From assembly GCF_007859075.1 (NCBI RefSeq), contig NZ_VOAK01000025.1, positions 124,001-188,000 on the forward strand: 64,000 bases of DNA, read 5' to 3'. Under the pieces are notes generated by a model that ran no database searches, was not told where the DNA came from, and worked only from the letters and a program-made list of their open reading frames with translations. The stretch's first letter is position 1, and the number at the start of each line of letters is the position of its first letter. Of the stretch, positions 35,699-45,067 are shown piece after piece. Made by a program: the position numbers and the translations under genes. Source of the stretch: Gemmobacter aquaticus (GTDB taxonomy: Bacteria > Pseudomonadota > Alphaproteobacteria > Rhodobacterales > Rhodobacteraceae).

Positions 35699-37624
35699 CT
35701 AGCCTTTCAACTCGGCTGTCAGGCGCACCGGGCCGGGCGTGCCGCGCAGTTTCGCGCGATAGATCACCAGCGATTCCGCGACGCGCATAACATATGTGCG
35801 GGTCTCGGTGAACGGGATCATCTCGACCCAATCGACCACATCGACCGCGGACGCGCGCGGATCACCGAATTCGCCGATCCAGCGCCGCGGGCGGCCGGGG
35901 CCCGCGTTGTAGCCCGAAGCGACAAGGGCGACCGACGGGCCGAACTCTTCGACCAGCTTGGCAAGGTAGGCGCTGCCGAGCGTGACGTTATAGGCCGGAT
36001 CGCTGGTCAGGCGGCCAAGCTCGAACGGCAGGCCCAGCGATTTCGCGGTGCGCTCGGCGGTCTCTGGCATCAACTGCATCAGACCGCGTGCGCCAACCGA
36101 ACTGCGGGCGGTCGGGTCGAACTCACTTTCCCGGCGCGCGATGGCCAGCGCGAAGGCACGCGAGACGGCAAGGCCATCGTTCGGGATCAGGTCGGGCACG
36201 GGATAGTAAGCGCCGGGCAGGATGATACCACGCTCTGCCCCCTGTTTCGCCAGAAGGACGGCGATATGCGGCTGGTCAAGCGTCAGGGCCAGCTGGGCAA
36301 GGCTTGCCAGATCCTCGGGCGACTGCGTTTCCGCCAGATGCAGCAGGAAGCGCGTGCCCTGCGGCTTGTCGCCGGCGCTCAGCAGCAGAAGCGCCGCCTG
36401 CATCACCGACGAGCGGGCGAAGGGCCGCGCACGCCAGTCGAGGGCCGACAGTGGCGCAAGCAGTGCAGGGTCCAGTGACTGGCCCAGCTTTTCGGCGGCA
36501 AGAAGCCCGTAGTAGGCGGTCTGGTGCTGTGCCGCCGCCTGATAGCGTGCAGTCGCCGTCGGGTCGCCAAGTGCCTCAAGCGCGCGTCCCTGCCAGTAAA
36601 GCGCGCGTGACAGCGAGATCGGGGTCGTGACCCGTGCCTCAAGGTTGCGGAAGTGCTGAAGCGCGGTCCCTGCGTCGCCCATCTGGCGCAAGGCAATGAA
36701 GCCCGCGAGGAACTCCAGATCGGCATAGTCGGCGCCCTCGCTCAGGTGGTGGCTAGCGGCCACGCGATACGCAAGCTGTGCCTTGCCATCGCGCGAGAGC
36801 TGACGCGCCAGCTGCGCCCGACGCTTGGCCCAGGCTTGAGGGTTGCCAAGCGCCTCGGCGCTGCCGGAATGGTCCAGCATCAGTGCCGCAGCGTCGTCCC
36901 AGAGGTCGCGGGCGATGCGCCAGTCCATGCGGGCCTGCGCCAGCAGTGGATGGGCCGCAAGCGGGCGCGGCACCCGTTTGACCAGCGTATCCACCCCGTC
37001 CTTTCGTTCGCGAAGCGCAATGCGGGCCTGTGCCAGGGCTTGCCAGCCCTCGGGCATCTGACCGGCCACGCGTTCGGCCTGCGAGGGCTCATCTTCCCAT
37101 AGCATGTGGGCGAGCCGTTCCTCATTGAGTTGCGTCAGCCCCGGATAGAGCGCCAGAAGCTTTGACTGATCCTCAGAGGACAGCGGCAACTCGACCCAGG
37201 CCCGCTGCGCCTCGGCCTCTGCTTCTGCCGTCCGGCCGGTGGCGCGCAGCGCGCCAATCACCGCAAGCGAGCCTGCGCCGGTTTGTGGCAGGCTGTTGCC
37301 GAACCACGCCAGAATCCGCTCGGGCGTGGTCGAGCGCGCGACCGCCTCCTCGCCCTTTTCCCGCAGCAGGGCAAGTCCCGGCCAGTCGGGGCGGCGGGCC
37401 AGAAAAGCCTCGTACTCCGAGAGGGTTCCCTCACCCGCGCGCAGGCGTTGCCATTCGATCAGATCGGCGCTGACAGGCGATCCCGCGGCGAGGCGCGCAG
37501 CCTCGGACCAGTTCTTGCGCCCGGCCTCATTCAGCGCGAGCCGCAGGTTGTCGGCGAGATCGCTCTGACCCATCGCCGGGGTGGCAAGGGCAAGGCAAAG
37601 CAGGAGGGGACGCAGCATGTTCAT
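35699..37624 (-). CDS. slt: Soluble lytic murein transglycosylase
   Basis: The product is about 641 residues (a start at 37618 is also possible). It has a Sec signal peptide ([17 protein letters not shown]) and so acts in the periplasm. The long N-terminal part is a helical superhelix of TPR-like repeats forming the Slt doughnut. The C-terminal catalytic domain contains [20 protein letters not shown] followed by MQLMPETA, with the catalytic Glu in RESEF, and [12 protein letters not shown]. It cleaves peptidoglycan glycan strands to 1,6-anhydro-muropeptides during turnover. Gene symbol by similarity to Slt70. Confidence 0.94.
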   Translation of the reverse strand: MNMLRPLLLCLALATPAMGQSDLADNLRLALNEAGRKNWSEAARLAAGSPVSADLIEWQRLRAGEGTLSEYEAFLARRPDWPGLALLREKGEEAVARSTTPERILAWFGNSLPQTGAGSLAVIGALRATGRTAEAEAEAQRAWVELPLSSEDQSKLLALYPGLTQLNEERLAHMLWEDEPSQAERVAGQMPEGWQALAQARIALRERKDGVDTLVKRVPRPLAAHPLLAQARMDWRIARDLWDDAAALMLDHSGSAEALGNPQAWAKRRAQLARQLSRDGKAQLAYRVAASHHLSEGADYADLEFLAGFIALRQMGDAGTALQHFRNLEARVTTPISLSRALYWQGRALEALGDPTATARYQAAAQHQTAYYGLLAAEKLGQSLDPALLAPLSALDWRARPFARSSVMQAALLLLSAGDKPQGTRFLLHLAETQSPEDLASLAQLALTLDQPHIAVLLAKQGAERGIILPGAYYPVPDLIPNDGLAVSRAFALAIARRESEFDPTARSSVGARGLMQLMPETAERTAKSLGLPFELGRLTSDPAYNVTLGSAYLAKLVEEFGPSVALVASGYNAGPGRPRRWIGEFGDPRASAVDVVDWVEMIPFTETRTYVMRVAESLVIYRAKLRGTPGPVRLTAELKG

Positions 37625-37833
37625 GGCGCGGAAATTGCAGCAAGGCGGGGACAGGGGCAACTCACATCCCCGACAGGGGCCGCGGCGTCGGCGGAAGCTT
37701 GCGGGGGGGCTGTGGCCTATCGGGCGCGTGGCGCGGTTTGCCCGTGCATCGCAACTTGGCAAGCGCGGGCCGGATCGTTAGAGGAAAGGCGGTCAATCGG
37801 GCGAGTCTGCCCCAGCAATCGGAGATGCGTGTC

Positions 37834-38706
37834 ATGTTCAAAGGGTCCATGCCTGCCCTGGTCACGCCGTTCAAGAACGGCGCGCTGGATGTGGACACGC
37901 TGAAGAAACTGGTCGAATGGCATATCGCCGAGGGCTCGAACGCCATCGTTCCGGTGGGCACGACCGGCGAAAGCCCGACCTTGAGCCATGAGGAACACGG
38001 CCAGGTCATCGAGATCGTGGTCGAAACCGTGGCAGGCCGTGTGCCGGTGATCGCAGGGGCCGGGTCGAACAACACGATCGAGGGGATCGGTCTGATCCAG
38101 CACGCTGAAAAGGTGGGCGCCGACGCCGCGCTGGTGGTGACGCCCTATTACAACAAGCCCACGCAGGCGGGGCTGATTGCGCATTTTACCGCGCTGCATG
38201 ACGCGTCGAACCTGCCGATCATCATCTACAACATCCCCGGCCGTTCGGTCATCGACATGACGCCCGAGACGATGGGCGCGCTGGCAAAGCTGTCGCGCAT
38301 CGTCGGCGTGAAGGACGCAACCGGCAAGATCGAACGGGTCTCGATGCAGCGCGCCACGTGCGGGGCCGATTTCATCCAGCTTTCGGGCGAAGATGCGACC
38401 GCACTGGGATTCAACGCCCATGGCGGCGTGGGCTGCATCTCGGTCACTGCGAACGTGGCGCCACGCCTCTGCGCCGAATTCCAGGCGGCGACGCTGGCGG
38501 GCGACTATGCCAAGGCGCTTGAGTATCAGGACCGCCTGATGCCGCTGCATGAGGCGATCTTCATCGAGCCCGGACTTGCGGGCGCGAAATATGGCCTGTC
38601 GCTGCTCGGTCTGTGCTCGGAAGAGGTGCGCCTGCCGCTGGTCGGTCTGACCGACGGGACGAAAGCCAGGATCAAGGCCGCCATGCAGCACGCGGGCGTC
38701 CTCTGA
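37834..38706 (+). CDS. dapA: 4-hydroxy-tetrahydrodipicolinate synthase
   Basis: The 290-residue enzyme condenses pyruvate and aspartate semialdehyde in the first step of lysine and diaminopimelate synthesis. The Schiff-base lysine is K160 in GVKDATG. The catalytic triad region is present: TGESPTL (Thr), YYNKP and YNIPGRS (Tyr 132). The start at 37834 was chosen for the upstream GGAG nine bases away and the family start [13 protein letters not shown]. It supplies precursor for peptidoglycan, as well as lysine. Confidence 0.97.
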   Translation: MFKGSMPALVTPFKNGALDVDTLKKLVEWHIAEGSNAIVPVGTTGESPTLSHEEHGQVIEIVVETVAGRVPVIAGAGSNNTIEGIGLIQHAEKVGADAALVVTPYYNKPTQAGLIAHFTALHDASNLPIIIYNIPGRSVIDMTPETMGALAKLSRIVGVKDATGKIERVSMQRATCGADFIQLSGEDATALGFNAHGGVGCISVTANVAPRLCAEFQAATLAGDYAKALEYQDRLMPLHEAIFIEPGLAGAKYGLSLLGLCSEEVRLPLVGLTDGTKARIKAAMQHAGVL

Positions 38707-38716
38707 CACGCTGCGG

Positions 38717-38776
38717 GTTGGGGGCTTTGCCCCCGCCCGTTCCGGGCTCCCCCAGGGTATTTTGGCCAAGAGGAAG
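38717..38776 (+). repeat. Intergenic GC-hairpin repeat, copy 2
   Basis: Two adjacent hairpins, GGGGGC-TTT-GCCCCC (38720-38734) and GCCCG-TTC-CGGGC (38735-38747), precede CCCCCAGGGTATTTT and a purine-rich tail (GAGGAAG). The parts and their order match copy 1 at 28041-28108. It may terminate dapA transcription. Confidence 0.65.
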
Positions 38777-38797
38777 CCGCATCGTATGGAGCGGGCG

Positions 38798-39664
38798 ATG
38801 AGTGACAATCTGCGCGGCAGCCTGTTCATGGTTCTGGCCATGCTGGGCTTTGCCATCGAGGACATGCTTCTGAAGCGCGTCGCCGCCGCAGGGATGCCGG
38901 TGGGTGAGATCCTGATATTTTTCGGCGCGGGCGGGTGCCTGCTGTTTGCCGCACTGACCTATGTGCAGGGCCAGCCGATCTGGCATCCGGCGGTCATCAG
39001 CCCCCGGATGCTGGCCAAGGCCGGGTTCGAGGTGATGGGGCGGCTTTTCTATACGCTCGCCATCGCCTTTACCGCGCTTTCCAGTGCAAGCGCGATCCTG
39101 CAGGCCACACCGCTGGTCGTGGTGGCGGGGGCCGCGCTGATCTTTGGCGAGAAGGTCGGCTGGAGGCGCTGGAGCGCGATCCTTCTGGGGCTGTTCGGCG
39201 TGCTGGTCATTCTGCGTCCGGGGCTTGAGGGGTTCACCTGGGCCTCGCTTCTTGCGGTGCTGGGTCTGCTGGGCTTTGCGGGCCGTGATCTTGCGACGCG
39301 GGCGGCGCCCAAGGTGCTGACGAACTTCCAGCTTGGGATCTATGGTTTTCTGGCGATGGTGCCGACGGGTGCGGCACTTCTGACATGGCAGGGTGGCGCA
39401 GTGATGCTTAATCCGATGATGGCCGTGCAATTGATGATCGCGGTCGTGGTCGGTGTGGCGGCCTACTGGGCATTGACCGTCGCCATGCGGACGGGTGAGG
39501 TCAGCGTGGTGACCCCGTTCCGCTATACGCGCCTCGTCTTTGCGCTGGTCCTTGGCGTTGTGGTCTTTGGCGAGCGTCTGGATGCGGCGACCATGATCGG
39601 CTCGGCCATCGTGGTGTCGGCGGGGCTTTACACCCTGGTGCGAACCCGGCGCGTGGCCGGCTGA
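38798..39664 (+). CDS. EamA/DMT family transporter
   Basis: The 288-residue protein is a drug/metabolite-type permease with ten predicted hydrophobic segments arranged as two EamA repeats (about 5-140 and 150-285). Each repeat ends in the conserved segment before the last helix, LIFGEKVGWRRWSAILLG and VVFGERLDAATMIGSAIV. The start at 38798 (MSDNLRG) is preceded by GGAG six bases upstream. The substrate is unknown; relatives export amino acids or other metabolites. Confidence 0.92.
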   Translation: MSDNLRGSLFMVLAMLGFAIEDMLLKRVAAAGMPVGEILIFFGAGGCLLFAALTYVQGQPIWHPAVISPRMLAKAGFEVMGRLFYTLAIAFTALSSASAILQATPLVVVAGAALIFGEKVGWRRWSAILLGLFGVLVILRPGLEGFTWASLLAVLGLLGFAGRDLATRAAPKVLTNFQLGIYGFLAMVPTGAALLTWQGGAVMLNPMMAVQLMIAVVVGVAAYWALTVAMRTGEVSVVTPFRYTRLVFALVLGVVVFGERLDAATMIGSAIVVSAGLYTLVRTRRVAG

Positions 39665-39704
39665 TCTGGACTTTCGCGGGTAGCTCGCCTATCTCGGGGC
39701 GATC

Positions 39705-40178
39705 ATGGCACCAAAATCCGACCCAAATTCCAAACTGATCGCCGAAAACCGCCGGGCGCGTTTCGATTACTTCATCGAAAGCGATCTGGAGGCTGGGGTC
39801 ATGCTGCTCGGGTCAGAGGTCAAGTCGCTGCGTCAGGGCGGGTCGAACCTGGGCGAAAGCTATGCCAGCGTCGAGAATGGCGAACTCTGGCTAATCAACA
39901 GCTATATCGCCCCCTATCGCGAGGCGAAGACCTGGGGCCATGAAGAGCGTCGCCGGCGCAAGCTTCTGGTCTCGAAGCGCGAGCTGTCGCGGCTGTGGAA
40001 CGCCACGGCACGTGAGGGGATGACCATCGTTCCCATGAAATGGTATTTCAACGAACGTGGGATCGTGAAGATCAAGCTGGGCGTCGCCAAGGGGAAAAAG
40101 CTGGCCGACAAGCGCCAGACCGAAGCCAAACGCGACTGGGATCGGCAGAAACAGCGACTTCTGCGCCACGGTAGCTGA
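39705..40178 (+). CDS. smpB: SsrA-binding protein (trans-translation)
   Basis: The 157-residue protein binds tmRNA and guides it to stalled ribosomes. It has [36 protein letters not shown], the oligonucleotide-binding barrel and the basic C-terminal tail ([20 protein letters not shown]) that inserts into the mRNA channel. No tmRNA gene is visible in the window. Confidence 0.97.
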   Translation: MAPKSDPNSKLIAENRRARFDYFIESDLEAGVMLLGSEVKSLRQGGSNLGESYASVENGELWLINSYIAPYREAKTWGHEERRRRKLLVSKRELSRLWNATAREGMTIVPMKWYFNERGIVKIKLGVAKGKKLADKRQTEAKRDWDRQKQRLLRHGS

Positions 40179-40217
40179 CTTTCCTTAAAGGCATGCTTTG
40201 TGAAATCGGGCGGTGGT

Positions 40218-40232
40218 GCGACAGTTTGTCGC
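40218..40232. promoter_or_regulatory. Perfect GCGACA-N3-TGTCGC palindrome
   Basis: GCGACA, GTT, TGTCGC forms an exact 15-bp dyad 62 bp upstream of the small gene at 40294. Similar half-sites recur upstream of two other small genes in the window. Confidence 0.45.
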
Positions 40233-40293
40233 GGCCCACGCATTTCATCAGGGCCGTGCAACGAGGGAAAATTCCCCGTGGAGGAGGGACGAC

Positions 40294-40584
40294 ATGGAAC
40301 TGATCATCAGCCTGATCGCAGGGGCGCTTGGTGGCAATCTCGCCGGCGGCGTCATGAAGAACCTCAGCCTGGGCACGCTGGGCAATTCACTGGTCGGCAT
40401 TCTGGGCGGCGGCCTGGGCAGCACGATCCTGTCGGCACTGCTGGGTGGCGCTGCGCCTGATGCGGCCGCTGCAGCCGGCGGCATGGACGTTGGCGCGATC
40501 ATCAGCAGCGTCGCATCAGGTGGCGTGGGCGGCGGTGTGCTGCTGGCCATCATTGGCGTGATCCGCAACGCGATGGGCAAGTAG
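40294..40584 (+). CDS. Small Gly/Ala-rich hydrophobic protein, uncharacterised
   Basis: The 96-residue product has a strong GAGGAGGG ribosome site. It starts MELIISLIAGALGGNLAGGV and consists of alternating hydrophobic and glycine-rich stretches (LGTLGNSLVGILGGGLGSTI, then an A-rich segment, then GGGVLLAIIGVIRNAMGK). GxxxG-like spacing suggests tight helix packing, in the manner of holins or small membrane oligomers; I cannot assign a function. The palindrome at 40218 and the good ribosome site support expression. Its neighbours smpB and sseA appear unrelated. Confidence 0.75.
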   Translation: MELIISLIAGALGGNLAGGVMKNLSLGTLGNSLVGILGGGLGSTILSALLGGAAPDAAAAAGGMDVGAIISSVASGGVGGGVLLAIIGVIRNAMGK

Positions 40585-40762
40585 ACACGGACGGTACAGG
40601 AATTCAGGGGCGTGGCATGATTGGCCGCGCCCCTTTTCCATCCGGCTGCCGAAAAGTCACGGGCCTTTGGTTGAACCCCGATGTTAGCGTCGAAACCTTG
40701 CTTGGCGCTTGCCTGCTTGGGTCCTTGTGGTAAAGCGGGGCCGACCACAGGAGGAGCCACCG

Positions 40763-41635
40763 ATGACTTCCCCCCAAAGTGCCGCATTCACGGATGATCC
40801 CAGAACGCTGGTCTCGACCGACTGGCTGGCCGCGCATCTGCGCGACCCCGATCTGCGGGTTCTGGATGCCAGCTGGTTCATGCCCAACTCGGATCGTGAT
40901 GCGCGGGCCGAGTATGAGGCGGGCCACATTCCGGGCGCGCGCTTCTTCGATATCGACGAGATCAGCGATCAGCGATCGGAGCTGCCGCATATGGCGCCGC
41001 CCGTCGAGAAGTTCATCAGCCGGATGCGCGCCATGGGTGTGGGTGACGGGCATCAGGTGGTTGTCTATGACAGCACCGGCATCTTCTCGGCCCCCCGCGT
41101 GTGGTGGACCTTCCGCCTTATGGGCAAGCTGGATGTTGCCGTGCTGGATGGCGGCCTGCCGAAATGGCGGGCCGAAGGGCGCGAGATCGAGGACATGCCC
41201 CCGATCGTGCGCGATCGTCATATCACGGTCAGCCGGCAGGCCGGGCTCGTCAAGGACGTGACGCAGGTCGCCCATGCCAGCAAGCTGGGCCTGTCGGAGA
41301 TTGTCGACGCGCGTTCCGCCCCGCGATTCCGTGGCGAGGAGGAAGAGCCGCGCCCGGGGTTGCGCTCGGGCCATATACCGGGATCGAAAAGCGTGCCGTT
41401 CGATACGTTGGTGAACGCGGACGGTACGATGAAGGACGCATCCGCCCTGAAGGCCGTTTTTGATGCGGCAGGGGTGGATCTGGCGAAACCCGTGATTACC
41501 AGCTGCGGATCCGGTGTGACCGCCGCTGTGCTGGCCCTTGCGCTTGAGCGGATCGGCCACCGGAACTGGGCGCTCTATGACGGCTCATGGGCCGAATGGG
41601 GCATGTATGACGATCTGAAAGTCGCAAAGGGATAA
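40763..41635 (+). CDS. sseA: 3-mercaptopyruvate sulfurtransferase
   Basis: The 290-residue protein has two rhodanese domains. The active-site Cys is C248 in the loop CGSGVTA, the sequence that distinguishes mercaptopyruvate sulfurtransferase from thiosulfate sulfurtransferase (CRxGxT). The N-terminal domain shows GHIPGARFFDIDEISD, and the second GHIPGSKSVPF. It transfers sulfur from 3-mercaptopyruvate in cysteine catabolism. AGGAGGAG precedes the start at 40763. The aminotransferase begins 4 bp after its stop, and such an aminotransferase could make mercaptopyruvate from cysteine. Confidence 0.95.
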   Translation: MTSPQSAAFTDDPRTLVSTDWLAAHLRDPDLRVLDASWFMPNSDRDARAEYEAGHIPGARFFDIDEISDQRSELPHMAPPVEKFISRMRAMGVGDGHQVVVYDSTGIFSAPRVWWTFRLMGKLDVAVLDGGLPKWRAEGREIEDMPPIVRDRHITVSRQAGLVKDVTQVAHASKLGLSEIVDARSAPRFRGEEEEPRPGLRSGHIPGSKSVPFDTLVNADGTMKDASALKAVFDAAGVDLAKPVITSCGSGVTAAVLALALERIGHRNWALYDGSWAEWGMYDDLKVAKG

Positions 41636-41639
41636 GGCG

Positions 41640-42821
41640 ATGCTGGAAGCGCTGAAGGCTCAGCCGCAGGACAAGATTCTGCAACTGATCCAGATGTTCA
41701 AGGATGATCCGAGGACCGACAAGATCGACCTCGGCGTCGGTGTCTACAAGGACGCGACGGGCCTGACCCCGGTGATGCGGGCGGTGAAGGCGGCCGAGAA
41801 GAAGATCTGGGAGACGCAGGACACCAAGACCTATACCGCGCTGACCGGAGAGCCGGGCTACAATACCGCCATGCGCAAGCTGATCCTTGCGGGCAGCGTG
41901 GATGGCGCGCGTCTGTCGTCGATCGCCACGCCCGGCGGCACCGGTGCCGTGCGTCTGGGCATTGATCTGGCCAAGATGGCGAACCCCGGCGCGACGGTCT
42001 GGGTGTCGAAACCCACTTGGGGCAACCACATCTCGATCATCAAGTTCGTGGGCCTGCCGGTTGCTGAATACCGCTACTTCGACGCAGCGGCGGGCGAGGT
42101 CGACTTTGCGGCGGTGCTCGAGGATCTGGGCCGGGTCAAGGCGGGCGATGTCGTCCTGCTGCACGGCTGCTGCCACAACCCGACCGGTGCGAACCTGACG
42201 CTGGAGCAATGGAAACAGGTGATCGCACTTCTGAAGGATCGCGGCGCCTTCCCGATGGTGGACCTTGCCTATCAGGGCTTTGGTGACGGGCTGGACCAGG
42301 ATGCTGAGGCCACGCGGCTGATTGCGTCCTCGTTCCCCGAGGTGCTGATCGCGGCATCCTGCAGCAAGAACTTCGGTGTTTATCGCGACCGCGCGGGCAT
42401 CCTGATTTCGATCTCGGCGGATGCCGAGCAGGCGAAGATTGCTCAGGGCAACCTGAACTTCCTGAACCGCCAGACCTACAGCTTCCCGCCCGATCATGGC
42501 ACCCGCACGGTGATGACGGTGCTTGAGGACGCGAGCCTCGAGGCCGACTGGAAGGCCGAGTTGGAAGAGACCCGGAACGGCATGCTTTCGCTGCGCGCCC
42601 AACTGGCCGAAGAGCTGCGCCGCGCGACCAACAGCGACCGCTTCGACTTTGTCGCCCGCCACCGGGGCATGTTCTCTTTGCTGGGGCTGACCGAGGCACA
42701 GGTGACGCGTCTGCGCGACGAGTTCGGCATCTACATGGTCAGCGACAGCCGTATCAACATTGCTGGTCTGAACAAGGCAACCGTGCCGGTACTGGCCAAG
42801 GCGGTTGCAGCGGTTCTGTAA
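41640..42821 (+). CDS. Aromatic/aspartate aminotransferase (class I, PLP)
   Basis: The 393-residue PLP enzyme belongs to the aspartate/aromatic aminotransferase subgroup Ia (AspC/TyrB-like). The Schiff-base lysine is K243 in SCSKNFGVYRDRAG, with YGFG-type LAYQGFGDGLD and CHNPTGANL. It transfers amino groups between aromatic or acidic amino acids and 2-oxoglutarate. It follows sseA by 4 bp and so probably acts with it; cysteine transamination to mercaptopyruvate is a plausible link, which is inference. A strong terminator follows. Confidence 0.93.
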   Translation: MLEALKAQPQDKILQLIQMFKDDPRTDKIDLGVGVYKDATGLTPVMRAVKAAEKKIWETQDTKTYTALTGEPGYNTAMRKLILAGSVDGARLSSIATPGGTGAVRLGIDLAKMANPGATVWVSKPTWGNHISIIKFVGLPVAEYRYFDAAAGEVDFAAVLEDLGRVKAGDVVLLHGCCHNPTGANLTLEQWKQVIALLKDRGAFPMVDLAYQGFGDGLDQDAEATRLIASSFPEVLIAASCSKNFGVYRDRAGILISISADAEQAKIAQGNLNFLNRQTYSFPPDHGTRTVMTVLEDASLEADWKAELEETRNGMLSLRAQLAEELRRATNSDRFDFVARHRGMFSLLGLTEAQVTRLRDEFGIYMVSDSRINIAGLNKATVPVLAKAVAAVL

Positions 42822-42841
42822 GGCGCTGAGACACGGAAACG

Positions 42842-42872
42842 AAAAGGCCCGAAGCATCGCTTCGGGCCTTTT
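42842..42872. terminator. Bidirectional rho-independent terminator
   Basis: Perfect stem AAAAGGCCCGAAGC (42842-42855), loop ATC, GCTTCGGGCCTTTT (42859-42872), with A and T tracts on both sides. It serves the aminotransferase gene and the convergent amtB. Confidence 0.93.
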
Positions 42873-42923
42873 CCTTTTCTCGTCTGGTAAAGGGCGGGGC
42901 CCCGAAGGGACCCGCCCCCTTGG

Positions 42924-44423
42924 TCACGAGGAGTAGGCGCGCTCGCCATGTTCGGCAAGGTCGAGGCCTTCGCGCTCCACGTCCTGCTTCACGCGCAGGC
43001 CGATGGTCATGTCGACCAGCTTGTAGAGGATGAACGAACCCACGCCCGAGAAGACCAGTGTGAACAGCACCGCCTTGATCTGTGCCATGATGGCGGTCGA
43101 GGCGACATATTCGGCCACCTGCAGGGTGCCGGGCTGGCTCAGGTAGTCCGGGATGCCCGCGCCGCCAAGGGCAGGGTTCACCAGGATACCGGTGGCGATG
43201 GCGCCGATGATGCCGCCGATGCCATGCACGCCGAAGACGTCGAGGCTGTCGTCAAGGCCAAGGGCGTTCTTGACATAGGCGACGAACAGGAAGCAGACCG
43301 CGCCGGCCACAAGGCCCAGCACCACCGAACCCATCGGGCCTGCAAAGCCAGCGGCCGGGGTGACGGCGACCAGCCCGGCGACAACGCCCGAAACCAGACC
43401 CAGAAGCGAGGGTTTGCCCTTCATCGCCCATTCGATGAACATCCAGGCAACGCCACCGGCGCAGGCTGCGACAAAGGTGTTCACGATGGCCAGCGCGGTG
43501 ATGGCGTTCGATTCGAGGTTGGAGCCGGCATTGAAGCCGAACCAGCCCACGAACAGAAGCGAGGCGCCGATCATGGTCATGGTCAGCGAGTGCGGCGCCA
43601 TCGACTCTTTGCCGTAGCCTACGCGCTTGCCGAGCACGATGCAGCCGACGAGACCCGCGACACCGGCGTTGATGTGGACGACCGTGCCACCGGCGAAGTC
43701 AAGCGCGCCCCAGTTCCACAGCAGACCATTGGCGGCCAGGTTGGCAGCAGCAGCTTCGGCGGCAGCGGTGTCGCCAGCGGCTTCTGCGATCAGCTTGGCG
43801 GTCTGTTCCTGCGCGAGGAAGTCGGGGCCGCCCCACCACCAGACCATATGGGCCATCGGGAAGTAGATCAGCGTAACCCACAGGACGATGAAAACCATCA
43901 GGGCCGAGAACTTGATCCGCTCGGCAAAGGCGCCGACGATCAGTGCCGGCGTGATGCAGGCAAAGGTCATCTGGAAGGCAATGAAGGTGAACTCGGGCAG
44001 ATAGACGCCGTTGGTGAAGGTCGCGACTTTCGAGTTCACGTCAACGCCGGCAAGGAACGCCTTGGAGAAGCCGCCCACGAAGGTGTCAAGGCTGCCACCA
44101 TAGGTAAAGGCCAGCGAATAGCCATAGGTGACCCAGATGATCGCGACGATTGCGCAGATGGCGAAGACCTGGGTCAGCACCGACAGCATGTTTTTCGTCC
44201 GCACGAGGCCGCCATAGAACAGGGCGAGTCCCGGTACAGTCATCAGCAGGACCAGAATGGTCGAGATCGACATCCAGGCCACATCGCCGTTGTTCACCGA
44301 CTGTTCAAAGGTGTAGGGCGCCAGAGGCGCGGCAGCCGCCGTTGCGGCATCCTGCGCCGCAGCGGGCAGGCCGGCAAGCGCGCCAAGCGCCGCAAGACCG
44401 GAAAGTTTCATAAGATTTTTCAT
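42924..44423 (-). CDS. amtB: Ammonium transporter
   Basis: The 499-residue ammonium channel has a signal peptide (LAALGALAGLPAAAQ) and eleven membrane helices in the mature part. Family blocks are present: ALFYGGLVRTKNMLSVL, GAFAERIKFSALMVFI, WGALDFAGGTVVHINAGVAG (paired His region) and FGVHGIGGIIGAIATG. The tail has the GlnK-binding stretch (GLRVKQDVEREGLDLAEHG). It conducts ammonia under nitrogen limitation. Its start lies 29 bp after glnK, the usual glnK-amtB operon, and the terminator at 42842 ends it. Confidence 0.97.
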   Translation of the reverse strand: MKNLMKLSGLAALGALAGLPAAAQDAATAAAAPLAPYTFEQSVNNGDVAWMSISTILVLLMTVPGLALFYGGLVRTKNMLSVLTQVFAICAIVAIIWVTYGYSLAFTYGGSLDTFVGGFSKAFLAGVDVNSKVATFTNGVYLPEFTFIAFQMTFACITPALIVGAFAERIKFSALMVFIVLWVTLIYFPMAHMVWWWGGPDFLAQEQTAKLIAEAAGDTAAAEAAAANLAANGLLWNWGALDFAGGTVVHINAGVAGLVGCIVLGKRVGYGKESMAPHSLTMTMIGASLLFVGWFGFNAGSNLESNAITALAIVNTFVAACAGGVAWMFIEWAMKGKPSLLGLVSGVVAGLVAVTPAAGFAGPMGSVVLGLVAGAVCFLFVAYVKNALGLDDSLDVFGVHGIGGIIGAIATGILVNPALGGAGIPDYLSQPGTLQVAEYVASTAIMAQIKAVLFTLVFSGVGSFILYKLVDMTIGLRVKQDVEREGLDLAEHGERAYSS

Positions 44424-44452
44424 GGTGTTTGCTTCCCCTTCCACCCTTGTTC

Positions 44453-44791
44453 TCAAAGCGCGTCGTCGTTCGTCTCGCCGGTGCGGACGCGGACGGCCTG
44501 TTCGACATCCAGGACAAAGATCTTGCCGTCGCCGATCTTGTCAGTGCGCGCGGTCGTGCGGATCGTTTCGACCACCTGATCGGCCAGACTGTCAGTGACG
44601 ACGATCTCCAGTCGCACTTTCGGCACGAAGTTCACGGCATATTCGGCGCCGCGGTAGATTTCGGTATGGCCGGACTGCGAACCGAAGCCCTTGATTTCGG
44701 TCACCATCATGCCCCGCACTCCGATGGTGGTCAGCGCCTCGCGGACCTCCTCAAGCTTGAAAGGCTTGATTGCTGCAATGATCAGTTTCAC
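44453..44791 (-). CDS. glnK: PII nitrogen regulatory protein GlnK
   Basis: The 112-residue protein starts at a GTG (44791), since the family start is MKLIIAAIKPF, with GAAGGGGAC upstream. The T-loop is intact: GHTEIYRGAEYAVNF with Tyr 51, the uridylylation site. It senses 2-oxoglutarate, ATP and ADP, and blocks AmtB when nitrogen is plentiful. It is the first gene of the operon with amtB. The promoter region contains a palindrome and a phased TGCA array. Confidence 0.97.
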   Translation of the reverse strand: MKLIIAAIKPFKLEEVREALTTIGVRGMMVTEIKGFGSQSGHTEIYRGAEYAVNFVPKVRLEIVVTDSLADQVVETIRTTARTDKIGDGKIFVLDVEQAVRVRTGETNDDAL

Positions 44792-44851
44792 GTGCGTCCC
44801 CTTCTCTGGCGGTCGGCCCTTCAGGGGGCCTTGCGGTTGACAGAAGGCGGG

Positions 44852-44866
44852 GCAAACCGGGTTTGC
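44852..44866. promoter_or_regulatory. GCAAACC/GGTTTGC palindrome upstream of glnK
   Basis: GCAAACC, one base, GGTTTGC forms a perfect 15-bp dyad 61 bp upstream of the glnK start on its minus strand. It may be an operator for glnK; the regulator is unknown. Confidence 0.45.
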
Positions 44867-44909
44867 ACAAGAAATCAGCCACGCTCGGAGACTTTCGCAG
44901 GGCATAAGT

Positions 44910-44935
44910 TGCACATTTTTTGCACTACTTTTGCA
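44910..44935. promoter_or_regulatory. Three TGCA cores at 11-bp spacing between glnK and the PBP1A gene
   Basis: TGCA occurs at 44910, 44921 and 44932, each followed on the glnK strand by an A-rich run (TGCAAAA or TGCAACT). The 11-bp period places the cores on one face of the helix. TGCA half-sites are part of the NtrC consensus, but the spacing differs from the classic site (TGCAC-N7-GTGCA). Confidence 0.4.
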
Positions 44936-45067
44936 GAACGCATAAATTTTAAGCTGATCAAGTTTGCGAATCGACCCCGTCGACACTCCACAAACCCGGT
45001 GGGTCGCGCTAAAGTTTCCGCCAACAAAAAAGACCATGAACAAGTCCAGGACACAGGCGTATCGGGC

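Noticed and set aside
42948-44579. Plus-strand open frame opposite amtB
   Set aside because: Arg/His/Asp-rich shadow of a membrane-protein gene; no homology features.
44792-45067. Sigma-54 promoter for glnK
   Set aside because: The only GG-rich candidate (TGGCTGATTT...) has the GC at the wrong distance, so a -24/-12 element is not supported.
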